Of a stretch of 64,000 bases of DNA, positions 42,561-54,948 are shown piece by piece. Source of the DNA: an uncultured Methylococcaceae bacterium (lineage in GTDB: Bacteria; Pseudomonadota; Gammaproteobacteria; Methylococcales; Methylomonadaceae); assembly GCA_903917345.1 (NCBI GenBank), contig CAIXAE010000043.1, forward strand, positions 1 to 64,000, read 5' to 3'. Both the position numbers and the translations under genes were made by a program. The notes under the pieces are model-generated. The model was not told the origin of the DNA. It did not search any database and worked only from the letters and a program-made list of their open reading frames with translations. The first letter of the stretch is position 1; every line of letters begins with the position of its first letter.

Positions 42561-43820
42561 ATGACTTTTCTTGCAGTAGGCATCAATTACAATACCGCAC
42601 CTGTTTCGGTTCGTGAGCGCCTATCATTTCCTACTGAAATACTAGAATCATCACTTAAAGGATTATTGCGCGTTAAAGACATTGAAGAAGCAGCCATCCT
42701 TTCAACCTGTAATCGCACCGAATTCTATTGCTCATCTAATCTTAACAACGAACAGACTTTAATTAACTGGGTTTCAGAAACAAAACAAATCAATATTGAA
42801 GACTTTGCACCTTATTTATATTTTCATACAGACAGATCTGTATGCAGACATATTTTTAGAGTCGCCTGCGGACTTGATTCAATGGTTTTGGGTGAACCAC
42901 AAATACTTGGGCAAATGAAAACCGCCTATCAAGCTGCTTTTGATGCTGGCGCTTTAGGGAAAAACCTAGGCACATTATTTCAACACACCTTTACCGCCGC
43001 AAAAAAAGTACGTACTGATACTGCAATAGGATCTAGCCCAGTATCGGTTGCCTTTGCTGCCGTTCAATTAGCACAGCAAATTTTTGATAAATTAAGTGAA
43101 CAGACCGCGTTATTAATAGGCGCAGGAGAAACTATCGAACTCGCTGCTCGACACTTCTCCCAACAGGGCATTGGTCGTATTATTATAGCTAACCGCACCT
43201 ATGACAAAGCCCACGCATTAGCCACACAATTTAATGGCTATGCGATTTCTTTATCAGAATTACCTAATCATCTTGAAGAAGCCGATATCGTTATATCCTC
43301 TACAGCAAGCCAATTACCCATCTTAGGCAAGGGTCGCGTAGAAAGCGCCCTAAAGAAGCGTAAACATAAACCCATGTTTATGGTCGACTTAGCAGTACCG
43401 CGCGACATTGAAGCAGAAGTTGATCAACTCAGAGATGTTTATCTGTACACAGTCGATGACTTACAAAATACAATTGATCAAAATATGAACTCACGCCGAC
43501 TTGCGGCAACACAAGCAGAAGAAATAATTGATACCCAAGTTGATTACTTTCTTGCATGGCTGCGTGTTCAAGGTGCTCAATCAACCATTCTCGATTATCG
43601 TACTCAAGCCGAACTAGCTCGTGACGATGCCTTACTAAAAGCATTAGCGTCATTAAAAAATGGTATTCCTCCAGAAGACGTTATAAACCGATTAGCCTAC
43701 AGCTTAACCAACAAATTAATACATACACCCAGCACACAAATTAGAGCAGCGGCCGAAAATGAACGCCATGATCTCATCAACGCTGCCAGAGAAATTTTTA
43801 AATTAACTAAATCTTCATGA
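42561..43820 (+). CDS. hemA: Glutamyl-tRNA reductase
   Basis: This 419-residue enzyme reduces Glu-tRNA to glutamate-1-semialdehyde, the first step of haem synthesis. [20 protein letters not shown], the catalytic Cys in [31 protein letters not shown] and the NADPH loop [13 protein letters not shown] are all present. The stop overlaps the prfA start by four bases, the standard hemA-prfA-prmC operon. Confidence 0.97.
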   Translation: MTFLAVGINYNTAPVSVRERLSFPTEILESSLKGLLRVKDIEEAAILSTCNRTEFYCSSNLNNEQTLINWVSETKQINIEDFAPYLYFHTDRSVCRHIFRVACGLDSMVLGEPQILGQMKTAYQAAFDAGALGKNLGTLFQHTFTAAKKVRTDTAIGSSPVSVAFAAVQLAQQIFDKLSEQTALLIGAGETIELAARHFSQQGIGRIIIANRTYDKAHALATQFNGYAISLSELPNHLEEADIVISSTASQLPILGKGRVESALKKRKHKPMFMVDLAVPRDIEAEVDQLRDVYLYTVDDLQNTIDQNMNSRRLAATQAEEIIDTQVDYFLAWLRVQGAQSTILDYRTQAELARDDALLKALASLKNGIPPEDVINRLAYSLTNKLIHTPSTQIRAAAENERHDLINAAREIFKLTKSS

Positions 43821-44902
43821 AACAATCTATACAACTTAAACTCGAAAGTCTCTGTGAACGCTACGACGAAATCGCTGCACTACTCTCAGAACCTGAAGTA
43901 CAAAACAACCAAAACAAATTCAGATCATTAAGCCAAGAATATGCCCAAATTGCCCCTTTAGTCGATTGCTATAAACGCTATGAGCTAGCTCAAGAATCTC
44001 TAACATCTGCTCAAGAAATGGCTAATGACCCAGATCCTGAATTAAGAGAAATGGCTAAAGAAGAGGTCAATGAAGCACAAGAAGTTATAGAATCATTAGA
44101 TCATGAACTGCAAGTTTTATTACTTCCTAAAGATCCTAACGATAACCGCAATATCTTCTTAGAAGTCAGAGCTGGTACCGGCGGAGATGAGGCTGCGATA
44201 TTTTCTGGTGACCTTTCGCGCATGTATCAGCGCTATTCAGAAAGAAAAGGTTGGCAAACCGAAATCATTAGTGAAAATCAAGGCGAACACGGTGGCTATA
44301 AAGAAGTCATTTTGCGCGTATCAGGGCGTGATGTTTATTCGCAATTAAAATTTGAATCCGGCACGCATCGAGTACAACGGGTGCCAGAAACCGAATCACA
44401 AGGCCGCATTCACACTTCAGCATGCACTGTAGCTATCATGCCTGAAGTTGAAGAAGTGGATGCAATTGATATAAATCCATCTGACCTTAAAGTGGATACT
44501 TATCGTGCATCGGGCGCTGGCGGACAGCATGTTAATAAAACAGAATCCGCCATTCGCATTACACATATTCCTACGGGTGTAGTGGTTGAATGCCAAGACG
44601 AACGCTCACAACATAAAAATCGTGCCCGCGCCATGTCTTTATTAGCATCACGATTGTTATCTGCGGAACAAGAAAAACATCATGCCGAACAATCATCAAT
44701 CCGTAAGCTCCAAGTAGGCAGTGGCGACAGATCAGAACGTATTCGCACTTATAATTTCCCTCAAGGACGCTTAACTGACCATCGCATCAACTTAACACTC
44801 TATAAATTAGAAGACATTATGCAAGGTGGTTTAGAACAAGTCATACAACCCCTGATTAGTGAGCATCAAGCAGAACTACTTACCCAACTGGGCGAAGATT
44901 AG
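43817..44902 (+). CDS. prfA: Peptide chain release factor 1
   Basis: This 361-residue protein recognises UAA and UAG stop codons. The GGQ motif lies in [20 protein letters not shown], and the codon-recognition PxT region in [18 protein letters not shown]. It overlaps hemA and is followed by prmC, whose product methylates the GGQ glutamine. Confidence 0.98.
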   Translation: MKQSIQLKLESLCERYDEIAALLSEPEVQNNQNKFRSLSQEYAQIAPLVDCYKRYELAQESLTSAQEMANDPDPELREMAKEEVNEAQEVIESLDHELQVLLLPKDPNDNRNIFLEVRAGTGGDEAAIFSGDLSRMYQRYSERKGWQTEIISENQGEHGGYKEVILRVSGRDVYSQLKFESGTHRVQRVPETESQGRIHTSACTVAIMPEVEEVDAIDINPSDLKVDTYRASGAGGQHVNKTESAIRITHIPTGVVVECQDERSQHKNRARAMSLLASRLLSAEQEKHHAEQSSIRKLQVGSGDRSERIRTYNFPQGRLTDHRINLTLYKLEDIMQGGLEQVIQPLISEHQAELLTQLGED

Positions 44903-44907
44903 GCTTA

Positions 44908-45759
44908 ATGGCCAGCATTAAAAATTTATTGATCGACGCGGCAAGCCTACTTGCCGCAAGCTCAGACTCTGCTAACTTAGACGCCGAAATTTTACTGTGC
45001 TTAGCGCTTAACAAACAGCGTAGTTATCTTAGAGCATGGCCCGATAAAGAACTCACACTTAACCAAGAAAACCTTTTTAAACATTATTTAGAAGAGCGAC
45101 TCCTAGGTAAACCTATTGCCTATATCACGGGTTACAAAGAATTTTGGTCACGCGATTTTAGAGTAACATCGGATGTATTAATCCCTAGGCCTGATACAGA
45201 ATTAATCATTGAACTGTGTTTAGACCTACTAAAACCCCATTCAACTGCAAAAATTCTTGATCTTGGAACAGGTTCAGGCATCATAGGTATCACATTAGCC
45301 GCAGAGCTTCCCCATTCCCACGTTATTGCCAGTGACTTTTCTTTAGATGCTTTAAACATAGCCAAATTGAACGCCCAAGCTCATCACATTAACAACATTG
45401 CGTTCCATCAAAGTGATTGGCTGACAGAGATCCCTGAACAGCCATTTAATGTCATTGTGAGTAACCCGCCTTATATTGCTAAAGATGATGTGCACTTAAC
45501 TCAGGGCGATCTTCGCTTTGAACCCAGCAGCGCTTTATCCGCTAATGAAAGTGGCCTTAGTGATATAAAAACGATCATTAATCATGCTCGCAATTACTTA
45601 ATACCAAATGGATACTTGTTAATTGAACATGGTTATGATCAAGAGTTCGCCGTTCAAAATCTCTTTAAAAACGCTAACTACCAACATATACAGACACACA
45701 TAGACCTATCTGGACAGCCTCGAGTGACTCGTGGCCAATGGCAATCACATTCAATATAA
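44908..45759 (+). CDS. prmC: Release factor glutamine methyltransferase
   Basis: This 283-residue SAM-dependent methyltransferase has motif I ILDLGTGSGIIGITLA and the catalytic NPPY in VIVSNPPYIAKDD. It methylates the glutamine of the GGQ motif in release factors. It starts five bases after prfA and overlaps the next gene by 22. Confidence 0.97.
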   Translation: MASIKNLLIDAASLLAASSDSANLDAEILLCLALNKQRSYLRAWPDKELTLNQENLFKHYLEERLLGKPIAYITGYKEFWSRDFRVTSDVLIPRPDTELIIELCLDLLKPHSTAKILDLGTGSGIIGITLAAELPHSHVIASDFSLDALNIAKLNAQAHHINNIAFHQSDWLTEIPEQPFNVIVSNPPYIAKDDVHLTQGDLRFEPSSALSANESGLSDIKTIINHARNYLIPNGYLLIEHGYDQEFAVQNLFKNANYQHIQTHIDLSGQPRVTRGQWQSHSI

Positions 45760-46184
45760 AGAACATGACACAAGAAATACTGCTACCTCGTAAACTCGCT
45801 AATCAACTGCTTCATTTAGCCCAAGTATCACCGGATCAAGAAGTCTGCGGTCTGATTAGCGGTAAAAATGGCTACGCTCAACGTTACTATCCAGTGCTTA
45901 ATGTTGCGGAACACCCCGAAACTCAATTCTTGCTCGATGCTCAGCAACAAATCACAGCGATGACTAAAATGCGTGATAATGGAGAAGAATTATTCGCTAT
46001 TTATCACTCACACCCCACCACAGCCGCTCAACCATCAATAACTGACATCAGCTCAGCAAACTACCCCAACGCATTAACCTTGATCATTTCTCTTAACACG
46101 AAAGGGGTTTTAGATATGCACTGTTTCAAAATCATAAATGATTCAGCCACTGAAATTGCTTTAGTCATGCGAGATGATGCTTAG
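45738..46184 (+). CDS. JAMM/MPN-family metallopeptidase (M67)
   Basis: This 148-residue protein has the JAMM zinc site HSHPTTAAQPSITDIS, with an upstream glutamate in EVCGLISG. Bacterial members cleave isopeptide-like or C-terminal bonds of ubiquitin-like sulfur carriers. The position after prmC is seen in several gammaproteobacteria. An ATG at 45765 is an alternative start that avoids the prmC overlap. Confidence 0.88.
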   Translation: MAITFNIKNMTQEILLPRKLANQLLHLAQVSPDQEVCGLISGKNGYAQRYYPVLNVAEHPETQFLLDAQQQITAMTKMRDNGEELFAIYHSHPTTAAQPSITDISSANYPNALTLIISLNTKGVLDMHCFKIINDSATEIALVMRDDA

Positions 46185-46356
46185 ATATTACAATTTTGCT
46201 AATAACCTAGTAAAATGCCCGATGTTATATTGTCTGAAAAAAAGATAATCATCTAAAAAGCCACTAACTGTATTTAAAAACCAAAGACTTATCAGTCATT
46301 TAAAAAATACTTTAATGGCTCAAATTAAAAGAAATCATGTTTATTGAGGTGTTAGC

Positions 46357-48093
46357 GTGGAGCTAAACGGGGCACAAATCGTAGTTCAAAGTCTTATTGA
46401 TGAAGGCGTAGAGTATATTTTCGGCTATCCTGGTGGAGCCGTATTACATTTATACGACGCAATATTCCAGCAAGAAGAACTCAAACACATATTAGTTCGT
46501 CATGAACAAGGTGCAACACACGCTGCTGATGGCTATGCGAGAGCCACAGGAAAACCAGGCGTTGTATTGGTTACTTCAGGCCCTGGTGCTACTAATGCTA
46601 TTACAGGCATAGCAACTGCCTACTTAGATTCAATTCCCTTAGTAGTTATTTCTGGTCAAGTTTCTTTACCTGTGATTGGTAGTGATGCTTTTCAAGAAGT
46701 AGATATGGTCGGTATTACCCGCCCCTGTGTAAAACATAATTTTTTAGTGAAAGATGTTACTAAGCTAGCTGAAACCATTAAAAAAGCTTTTTATGTAGCG
46801 ACTAGTGGTCGCCCTGGGCCAGTGGTTATTGATATTCCAAAAGATATTACTGCACCCCACATTAAAGTGCCTTATTCATACCCAGACAGCGTCAGTATAA
46901 GATCTTACAATCCCATTGTGACTGGGCATAAAGGTCAAATTAAAAAAGCCGTTGAATTATTACTGAGTGCTAAAAAACCTATTATTTATTCAGGTGGTGG
47001 CGTTGTTTTAGGTGAAGCGAGTGAGCAATTAATCGAGTTCACACGTACGCTAGGCTACCCTATTACCAATACACTGATGGGCTTAGGTTCCTACCCTGCA
47101 ACCGATAAGCAGAATGTAGGCATGTTAGGTATGCATGGTACATACGAGGCTAATATGGCCATGCACGAAAGCGACGTGATTATTGCTATCGGCGCCCGCT
47201 TTGATGACCGCGTCACTGGAAAATTAGATTTATTCTGCCCTAACGCAAAAATCATACATATTGATATCGACCCTGCGTCAATCTCTAAAACTGTTCGAGT
47301 CGCCATCCCTATAGTGGGCGATGTAAAACCCGTACTTGAACAGATGCTAGAGTTAATAAAAGCCAGCACCATAAAAATTGATGCCGATGCACTTGCGCAA
47401 TGGTGGAAACAAATCAGCGAATGGCAAGCCATTAACTGTCTAGAATTTGATAGAAGCAGTCCTTTAATCAAACCCCAATATGTGATTGAGCAACTCCATG
47501 AAGTAACTCAAGGGAATGCTTATGTAACCTCGGACGTAGGTCAACATCAGATGTGGGCTGCGCAATATTACAAGTTTAATAAACCCCGTCGTTGGATAAA
47601 CTCAGGTGGTTTAGGCACCATGGGCTTTGGCTTACCAGCGGCTATTGGTGTTAAATTAGCTTTTCCAGATGAAGATGTTGCCTGCGTCACCGGAGAAGCC
47701 AGTATCCAAATGTGTATTCAAGAATTGTCGACAGCCTTACAATATAAAACACCGATTAAGATCCTTAATCTTAATAATCGCTATATGGGCATGGTTAGAC
47801 AATGGCAAGAATTTTCTTATGAAAGCCGCTACTCTCACTCCTACATGGACACTATTCCTGAGTTTGTTAAATTGGCAGAAGCCTATGGCCATGTGGGTAT
47901 ACGTATCGACAAACCAGAAGAAGTCAGACCGACACTAGAAGCAGCCTTTGCTATGAAAGATCGTACTGTGTTTATTGACATAATGACAGATAGAACTGAA
48001 AACGTTTACCCCATGATTGAAGCCGGCAAAGGCCATCATGACATGAAACTACGCGTTGCCATCGGCACATCTACAGACAGAGAACTGGCTTAA
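46357..48093 (+). CDS. ilvB: Acetolactate synthase, large subunit
   Basis: This 578-residue ThDP enzyme catalyses the first common step of branched-chain amino acid synthesis. The GTG start is supported by GAGGTG six bases upstream. [38 protein letters not shown] and the ThDP loop ending in [14 protein letters not shown] are typical. It is the first gene of ilvBNC and overlaps ilvN by one base. Confidence 0.97.
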   Translation: MELNGAQIVVQSLIDEGVEYIFGYPGGAVLHLYDAIFQQEELKHILVRHEQGATHAADGYARATGKPGVVLVTSGPGATNAITGIATAYLDSIPLVVISGQVSLPVIGSDAFQEVDMVGITRPCVKHNFLVKDVTKLAETIKKAFYVATSGRPGPVVIDIPKDITAPHIKVPYSYPDSVSIRSYNPIVTGHKGQIKKAVELLLSAKKPIIYSGGGVVLGEASEQLIEFTRTLGYPITNTLMGLGSYPATDKQNVGMLGMHGTYEANMAMHESDVIIAIGARFDDRVTGKLDLFCPNAKIIHIDIDPASISKTVRVAIPIVGDVKPVLEQMLELIKASTIKIDADALAQWWKQISEWQAINCLEFDRSSPLIKPQYVIEQLHEVTQGNAYVTSDVGQHQMWAAQYYKFNKPRRWINSGGLGTMGFGLPAAIGVKLAFPDEDVACVTGEASIQMCIQELSTALQYKTPIKILNLNNRYMGMVRQWQEFSYESRYSHSYMDTIPEFVKLAEAYGHVGIRIDKPEEVRPTLEAAFAMKDRTVFIDIMTDRTENVYPMIEAGKGHHDMKLRVAIGTSTDRELA

Positions 48094-48587
48094 TGATGAG
48101 ACACATTATTTCAATTTTAATGGAAAACGAATCTGGCGCTTTATCTCGTGTTGCCGGTTTATTTTCTGCCCGTGGTTACAATATTGAATCACTCACCGTT
48201 GCCCCGACCGAAGATCCTAGTCTATCTAGAATGACTTTAGTCACGCGAGGTAATGATGAAATCATTGAACAAATCACTAAACAGCTCAATAAATTAATTG
48301 ACGTTGTTAAATTAATCGATCTAGCAGACTCATTTCATATTGAGCGCGAATTACTGATGATTAAAGTAAAAACAACACCCGAAATGCGCGATGAGATTAG
48401 AAGCATGGCCGATATATTTCGTGGCAAAATCATCGATGTTACACCAACAACCTATATTATTGAGATGACAGGCCCATCAGAAAAGCTTGATGCTTTTATA
48501 GCGGCTATTGACCCAGAATCAATCATTGAAGCCGTGCGCTCAGGTCCAACAGGTATTTCTAGAGGTGAGCTAGGCTTACATCTATAA
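48093..48587 (+). CDS. ilvN: Acetolactate synthase, small regulatory subunit
   Basis: This 164-residue ACT-domain protein (ISILMENESGALSRVAGLFS, RGYNIESLTVAPTEDPSLSR) confers valine feedback inhibition on the large subunit. The length corresponds to the IlvH/IlvN long form with a second C-terminal domain. It is translationally coupled to ilvB. Confidence 0.96.
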   Translation: MMRHIISILMENESGALSRVAGLFSARGYNIESLTVAPTEDPSLSRMTLVTRGNDEIIEQITKQLNKLIDVVKLIDLADSFHIERELLMIKVKTTPEMRDEIRSMADIFRGKIIDVTPTTYIIEMTGPSEKLDAFIAAIDPESIIEAVRSGPTGISRGELGLHL

Positions 48588-48598
48588 CCTTTTTATAA

Positions 48599-49642
<1,044 letters not shown>

Positions 49643-49664
49643 AATCTACTCAACGTTAGTTAAT

Positions 49665-49695
49665 AAAAAAGCCTATCACTTGATAGGCTTTTTTT
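49665..49695 (+). terminator. Rho-independent terminator of ilvBNC
   Basis: AAAAAAGCCTATCA pairs with TGATAGGCTTTTTT around CT, followed by a T run. It lies 23 bases after ilvC. Confidence 0.92.
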
Positions 49696-49798
49696 GGGTG
49701 AAATTTATCTAAAAAACCTTAGATTGCCCCTTAGGGTAATTCCAAAAAAATAAAATACCAGCAAACTTAACCTTACATTTAATAAAAGTATTTTAATA

Positions 49799-50082
49799 TA
49801 CAACTTACACCCTCGAGAACTGTTCGATGCACCATTACTCCAACTTGAGCAAAGCATGATTATTAAATTAGGCTGGTTGATGGTCGTTGCAATAGGAGCA
49901 GTTGCAATATAGTAAAAGTCTTATAAAGCACTTTGAGCACGTTAATAAGCGGCTTGAACAATTCGATAGCGGATCTGAGCAAGTCAAAAGCATTTTGACC
50001 TACTCACTTCACGTATGGATCATTTTATGATTTGGTACTCACTGTGGGTGGTATCGTTATAGCCGCCATTAAGTTTGTTTAA
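49799..50082 (+). pseudogene. Remnant of small coiled-coil/TM protein genes (DUF1640-like)
   Basis: Frame pieces read RELFDAPLLQLEQSMIIKLG followed by WLMVVAIGAVAI and a stop, then HFEHVNKRLEQFD and, after a frame change, LVLTVGGIVIAAIKFV. These are the coiled-coil plus single C-terminal transmembrane pattern of small DUF1640/CCDC90-like proteins. Stops and shifts make them non-functional. The remainder of this gap (50083-50784) is AT-rich and holds no gene I can support. Confidence 0.45.
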
Positions 50083-50784
50083 AAATACCGATAATGCCCC
50101 CCTATCTTGCTAACGAAGTGACAGATTAGTTTTTAAACGTTTTCAATTCTTATTTTCGTTATACCTATCATGACTATTGGCTAGTCTAAACTGCTTTTTT
50201 AGGGGCTATTTTGGTTTTTTGACCACCTATTTTTAGTTTTGATCAGCCTCATTTAATTTTTAGCGCTCGTCTTTTGATTTTTGAAGGACTGATTTTTAAT
50301 ACGCCTAGCCGATTCTCTGTTTTGACTGCTAAAAATTGACTTTAGGGAGCAAATAACCTTTTTTAGAAGCGCCGATTTTGCTTTTTGCCGGGCCTATTCA
50401 AATTTTAATCTGTTTAAAACGTAAATTAAGGGAACTGCTAACGACTTAAGGTGATGTCTTTTTAAAATATAGCTCGCCTACCAAAAAATGGCTTACGATT
50501 TTGGGGAAATAGGACAAACCCTCTGAAAAATTGCGTAAATAATTTACAATAAAAAACAATTAATTAGAAAGCCTAATTATCTCATTCTACATAATATTTT
50601 ATCATTACAAGGTGTTGCAGTTAATGATGGGGCGCTTAGTGGTAGCGTTGTGGTGGTTTTAAAGCAGCCTTAGGTGCGGTGGCTTATGTATTGCAATACC
50701 GATTTTAGTACCGCCATCTCTAAAATAGTTATTTGAAGCCCACTACTAATCACATGCACCTAGCGGTGTATGTGATTTTTGCAT

Positions 50785-51897
50785 TCAAAACCTGCTCGGT
50801 AACCAACCGTTTTTAACACAGTCTTTAAAACTCCAAGCCGGTGCAGTCTCGGTTTTATAGCTCCAAAAGAACCAGCCTAAATACTTCTCAAAGGTCAATA
50901 ATTGTGCGGTTGCATAGCTTTTATAAAGCAATCCTTTTTGAAACTCATCAATAGTGTCTATGGGATAATCAAACACCGCTTGTTGCCATAAAGTTTCGGT
51001 TTTTAAATCTAACCCTAAACTCCATTCACCAATATAACTGGCACGCCCAGAATGGGTGATAACGTCATCTGCCTCTTGTTTCCAGTCAGTAATGCTTTTA
51101 TTGATGTGTCCGTAGATATCTAAATCTAGATCCTCTTGGGTAAAACACTGATAGCGGTGCATATCAAATACCACATTGCTAAATGTCGGTGCTGTTAAAA
51201 ACCCCTCATATTCATGAAATGATCTAAAGCCATCATGAAAGACAATCGCTACCTTTTCGGCTGTGCAATATTTTCTTATGCGTTGGTAAGCGTCTTGGGT
51301 GTAGGTTTTTAATAGATCCGTAGCAATATCCCAACGCGGTTCATTGAGTACTTCAATTGCATGTAACGCAGAATTGTATTGATAGCGCTTAGCAAGGCGT
51401 TCTAAGACCTCTAAGGAATAATTGATATAAGGAGGATTAATAGGCCAATCACAGACATTTACAATACCGCCATTATCAAAGCCATTTTGACATCCTGGGG
51501 CGGCATGTAAATCTAAGACCACTTTTAACCCATACTGCTCTGCCCAGTCAAACGCCTGATCTAAGATCGCTATACCTCCTTTTACATAAGGCTGCCGACA
51601 TTCACCATACGCCGGATGATAAGGGTAATCATCACCAAAGATCCAATGCCCAATCGGGATTCTAACCGCATTTATACCTATACTGGCTAACCAAGCAAAG
51701 TCTTTAATCGTAATAAAATTTTGCCAATGAGCCGTTAAGGTCTGCTGTGCACGAGCACCTAACTCAACACAATAACTGGTCTCATCAACGGCTTGTAATC
51801 CCTCAAATAGACTGGGCGTCATCCATTTTTCTAAGACCAACCAGCCCCCTAAATTAACACCACGCAGCTTTAAGATGGGTTGCTTAGACATTATCAA
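50785..51897 (-). CDS. Glycoside hydrolase family 5 (exo-beta-1,3-glucanase/cellulase-like)
   Basis: This 370-residue protein starts LRGVNLGGWLVLEKWMTPSL, the hallmark of GH5 exo-1,3-glucanase-like enzymes. The acid/base glutamate is in IEVLNEPRWD and the nucleophile in YIGEWSLGLD. There is no signal peptide, so it is probably cytosolic or acts on internal glucans. It follows the ABC gene by five bases. Confidence 0.88.
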   Translation of the reverse strand: MIMSKQPILKLRGVNLGGWLVLEKWMTPSLFEGLQAVDETSYCVELGARAQQTLTAHWQNFITIKDFAWLASIGINAVRIPIGHWIFGDDYPYHPAYGECRQPYVKGGIAILDQAFDWAEQYGLKVVLDLHAAPGCQNGFDNGGIVNVCDWPINPPYINYSLEVLERLAKRYQYNSALHAIEVLNEPRWDIATDLLKTYTQDAYQRIRKYCTAEKVAIVFHDGFRSFHEYEGFLTAPTFSNVVFDMHRYQCFTQEDLDLDIYGHINKSITDWKQEADDVITHSGRASYIGEWSLGLDLKTETLWQQAVFDYPIDTIDEFQKGLLYKSYATAQLLTFEKYLGWFFWSYKTETAPAWSFKDCVKNGWLPSRF

Positions 51898-51902
51898 GGC
51901 AC

Positions 51903-53597
51903 TTATAAAACAATATGCCGGGTATGAAACGCTTCTGCTGTCGGTTGATTAGATAGGGTTATCAAAGTTGCATCCGGTAATTGCTGACAAATAGTCCGTA
52001 ACATTAAAGCTTCGCTTTCTGGATCTAACGAGTCAAAAGCCTCTTCAATTAAAATCCATTTGGGCGCGTATAACAATAAGCGCACCATACCTAAGCGTTG
52101 TTGTTGCTCTCGGGTTAAGACTTTATCCCACTCATCCACTTGATCTAATTGCGCTAATAACGCCTCTAGCCCCGCCAGTTTAAAGAAACTATCTAACAAG
52201 ATTGCTCGGCAGCCCTCTGGCAAACAGGGATAACAGATTGCCGCACGTAAGGTACCATCTGGTAAAAAAGGGCGCGGTGCCATAAAAAACATAGGATCGC
52301 CATCTGGCAACTCTATACGACCAGAACCCCATGGCCAAAGCCCGGCAATGGCCTTAAATAGTTTTGATCCATTTCCCGTATCACCTTTAATTAAAATATG
52401 TTCGCCTTGGGCAATTCTTTCATTTAAGTGGGATAAGACAACTTCTCCATTCAGTTTTGACAAACAAAGATCATCAAACACTAAAACATTTTGTTCGGGC
52501 TTTTCTATTAAAATTCTTTGTGGATCAGGTCTGGCAATTTCTATTTCCAAATCATCTAGGGCTTTAACCAAGCTCAATACACGCTCAACAGAAGCACGCC
52601 ATTGCGCAATTGCCGCCATGTTATTGGCAGGCCAAGATAACGCCGTCGATACCTGCTGAAATGCCTGTACCGATTGCATTAAAGCACCTAATGTGAGGGT
52701 GCCCAAAATATATCGGGGGGCCGCTATCAGTATAGGAAAAGCCATGGACAATACTGAATACCCTGAATTAAAAACTAAGATATTAGACCAAGCGTTAGTC
52801 TGATGGTTATAGGCTGTGGTGATATGTTGAAAGAAGTCATGGAAGCGTTTTTTCTCGTTACTCTCACCCCGTATCAAGGCAATTGCTTGTGAATGTTCTC
52901 GTGCTTTGACTAAACTGAATCTAAAATCAGCTTCTGCTGTTTGCATAGCATTGGTAGCTAAGGTTAAGGGCTGCCCTACCCACCAACCTAAAACCGAAGC
53001 TAAGGATGAATAAATAATAGCCACAATAACTAAATAACCGGAAATGGGTAATGTGAACAAGCCTAAATTTAACTCAATTCGGCCAGAAAGCGTCCACAGT
53101 ATCTCAGTAAAACTAATCAATAATAATACGCTGTAAAATAAAGAATGCGATAAGGTGATCGCTTCATCCGTTGCAATTCTTATATCTTCGGCAATACGCC
53201 CATCAGGATTATCGTGCTCTGCAGTCTGTATATGAGTAACTTGATAATGACGGCCTTTGTCCATCCATTGTCCGATCACCCGCTCAGTTAACCAAGCCCG
53301 CCAAGCAATTTGTATCTGACGTTTCACTTTTAAGTGATAAGCCGTCACCGCTAAACTGGCTACAAAGATTAAGACAAGATAGCCAATCTGCGTCAACAAC
53401 TCAGGCATTGAGTGTTGTTCGATGGCATTAAATAATGCGGCACTCCATTCGGTGATAGTCACCGCGAGCACCATTTGAAGTAGGGTTAAACCAATAAAAA
53501 CGAATGTTTGTTGGCGTATAACGACCTTATTTTCTGAGCGCCAAAAAGGACCGGCCAAGTGTAAAAATTGTATAAAAAATCCGCTCTGTGCTTGCAT
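51903..53597 (-). CDS. SbmA/BacA/YddA-like ABC transporter with atypical ATPase domain
   Basis: This 564-residue fused membrane/ATPase protein resembles YddA: five or six transmembrane segments in residues 25-330 (LTLLQMVLAVTITEWSAALF, WRAWLTERVIGQWMDKGRHY), then an ATPase domain with AIAGLWPWGSGRI. The Walker A reads GDTGNGSKLF where GxGKS/T is expected, and the signature is LTREQQQRLG rather than LSGGEQQR. ATP hydrolysis may therefore be impaired. Walker B-like WILIEEAFDSLDPES is kept. Confidence 0.82.
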   Translation of the reverse strand: MQAQSGFFIQFLHLAGPFWRSENKVVIRQQTFVFIGLTLLQMVLAVTITEWSAALFNAIEQHSMPELLTQIGYLVLIFVASLAVTAYHLKVKRQIQIAWRAWLTERVIGQWMDKGRHYQVTHIQTAEHDNPDGRIAEDIRIATDEAITLSHSLFYSVLLLISFTEILWTLSGRIELNLGLFTLPISGYLVIVAIIYSSLASVLGWWVGQPLTLATNAMQTAEADFRFSLVKAREHSQAIALIRGESNEKKRFHDFFQHITTAYNHQTNAWSNILVFNSGYSVLSMAFPILIAAPRYILGTLTLGALMQSVQAFQQVSTALSWPANNMAAIAQWRASVERVLSLVKALDDLEIEIARPDPQRILIEKPEQNVLVFDDLCLSKLNGEVVLSHLNERIAQGEHILIKGDTGNGSKLFKAIAGLWPWGSGRIELPDGDPMFFMAPRPFLPDGTLRAAICYPCLPEGCRAILLDSFFKLAGLEALLAQLDQVDEWDKVLTREQQQRLGMVRLLLYAPKWILIEEAFDSLDPESEALMLRTICQQLPDATLITLSNQPTAEAFHTRHIVL

Positions 53598-53633
53598 AAC
53601 TTACTCTCCACCTGCGGTAAAAAAACATCACAC

Positions 53634-53924
53634 TTAATCTTCTAATGCTACCCAGTCTTCTAAAGCGGCAATAATACTTTTTGCTTGATCTTTACTTGAT
53701 ATATTAAATTTTGATTTTTGTTGATACTCACCATTCCGTTTTTGATAACGACGAATGGTGTATTTATCGGGGCCGTATTCTTCTTTAGCTCGGTTCCAAT
53801 CTTGGTAACGGTACATTACGGTTGCCCAAGCCCCTTTTGTTAATACCTTTTTATCCAGTTCTTTAACGGTCTCAACGCCACCGTCTTCGTAAGTTACCGT
53901 TAACTCTTCTACTGTTTCAGCCAT
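53634..53924 (-). CDS. Small conserved-looking protein, unknown function
   Basis: This 96-residue acidic protein contains GAWATVMYRYQDWNRAKEEY, then DKYTIRRYQKRNGEY and a C-terminal helix ending ALEDWV. It looks well folded and intact but I cannot name a family with a function. AGAGAAT lies upstream of the ATG. It precedes the ABC gene by about 40 bases. Confidence 0.72.
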   Translation of the reverse strand: MAETVEELTVTYEDGGVETVKELDKKVLTKGAWATVMYRYQDWNRAKEEYGPDKYTIRRYQKRNGEYQQKSKFNISSKDQAKSIIAALEDWVALED

Positions 53925-53977
53925 TTTATTCTCTTTTATTAATTATCCATTAAGCATTTAGCGTAGCAATTGTAGTC

Positions 53978-54937
53978 TTATTTACCAAAGAACTGTCCAA
54001 AAGCTCTACTCCCCTTACCCGTTTTTATAGTATTTACCACTTTAAGCGTTTTAGCATCAATAATCGAAACAGTATTATCAAACCAATTAGCGACATAAAC
54101 ATGACGGTCATCTGGGTGGGTATTAATGCCTTCGGGTTTAGTACCCACTTCTATTAAACCCAGGTTTTTTAATGTCTGTGTGTCAATAACAGAGACAGAG
54201 CCATCATCTTGGTTAGTCACAAATAAGCGCGAATCGTTTAAAGCCAAAGCCGTTGCATAAGGCAAAATACTCACCTTGATAGTTGCAATATTTTGTAAAC
54301 TTCTCGTTTCTAAAACCGAAACATCATCGCTCTGTACATTGGCCACATAAATTCGCTGACCTGTGGAGTCGATGGTTAACCCAAAAGGATGGGCCCCCAC
54401 AAAAGTGGTTTTAACAACGATTAATGAGTCTAAATTAATTTTAGAAACCGAATTACTCAAGCGATTAGCGACATATAACCAATGATTATCAGGACTCACG
54501 ACTAAACCTGATGGCGACTTACCGACGGCAATTGTTTTGATTACTTTTAAACTCTGCGCATCTACCACGTCAACATTATTGTTATACCAATCAGCCACGT
54601 AGATGTGCTTACCCTCAGTGCTCACTGCAATGCCTAAAGCCCCCTCACTCACTGGGACAGTATGAGTAACGGCCTGTTTTTGGGTATCTAGCACTGCGAA
54701 GCCGTGGGCTTCTGGCGTGCTGATATATACTTTATCGCCCAGAGGTGACACCGCAACACCGGCAGGTTTACCTTGTACATGAACGCTACCCACTACTTTA
54801 GCTTGCTGTGTATCAATAATAGAAACACTGTCATCCAATTGATTAGTAATATAAGCAAAGGGACTGGCCATGAGTGGCGTGCAAAAAAAAGTGGTAGCAG
54901 CTAATGCCACTACCACTGGGTATTTTTTAAAAAACAC
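53978..54937 (-). CDS. Periplasmic YVTN-family beta-propeller protein
   Basis: This 319-residue protein has a signal peptide (VVALAATTFFCTPLMASPFA) and about seven propeller blades, each with a YVTN/YVAN-type strand, for example HIYVADWYNNNVDVVDA and WLYVANRLSNSVSKINL. Such proteins accompany PQQ dehydrogenase and cytochrome clusters in methylotrophs, but the ligand is unknown. It follows the MxaD-like gene by 11 bases in the same direction. Confidence 0.88.
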   Translation of the reverse strand: MFFKKYPVVVALAATTFFCTPLMASPFAYITNQLDDSVSIIDTQQAKVVGSVHVQGKPAGVAVSPLGDKVYISTPEAHGFAVLDTQKQAVTHTVPVSEGALGIAVSTEGKHIYVADWYNNNVDVVDAQSLKVIKTIAVGKSPSGLVVSPDNHWLYVANRLSNSVSKINLDSLIVVKTTFVGAHPFGLTIDSTGQRIYVANVQSDDVSVLETRSLQNIATIKVSILPYATALALNDSRLFVTNQDDGSVSVIDTQTLKNLGLIEVGTKPEGINTHPDDRHVYVANWFDNTVSIIDAKTLKVVNTIKTGKGSRAFGQFFGK

Positions 54938-54948
54938 CGGTTAAATCC

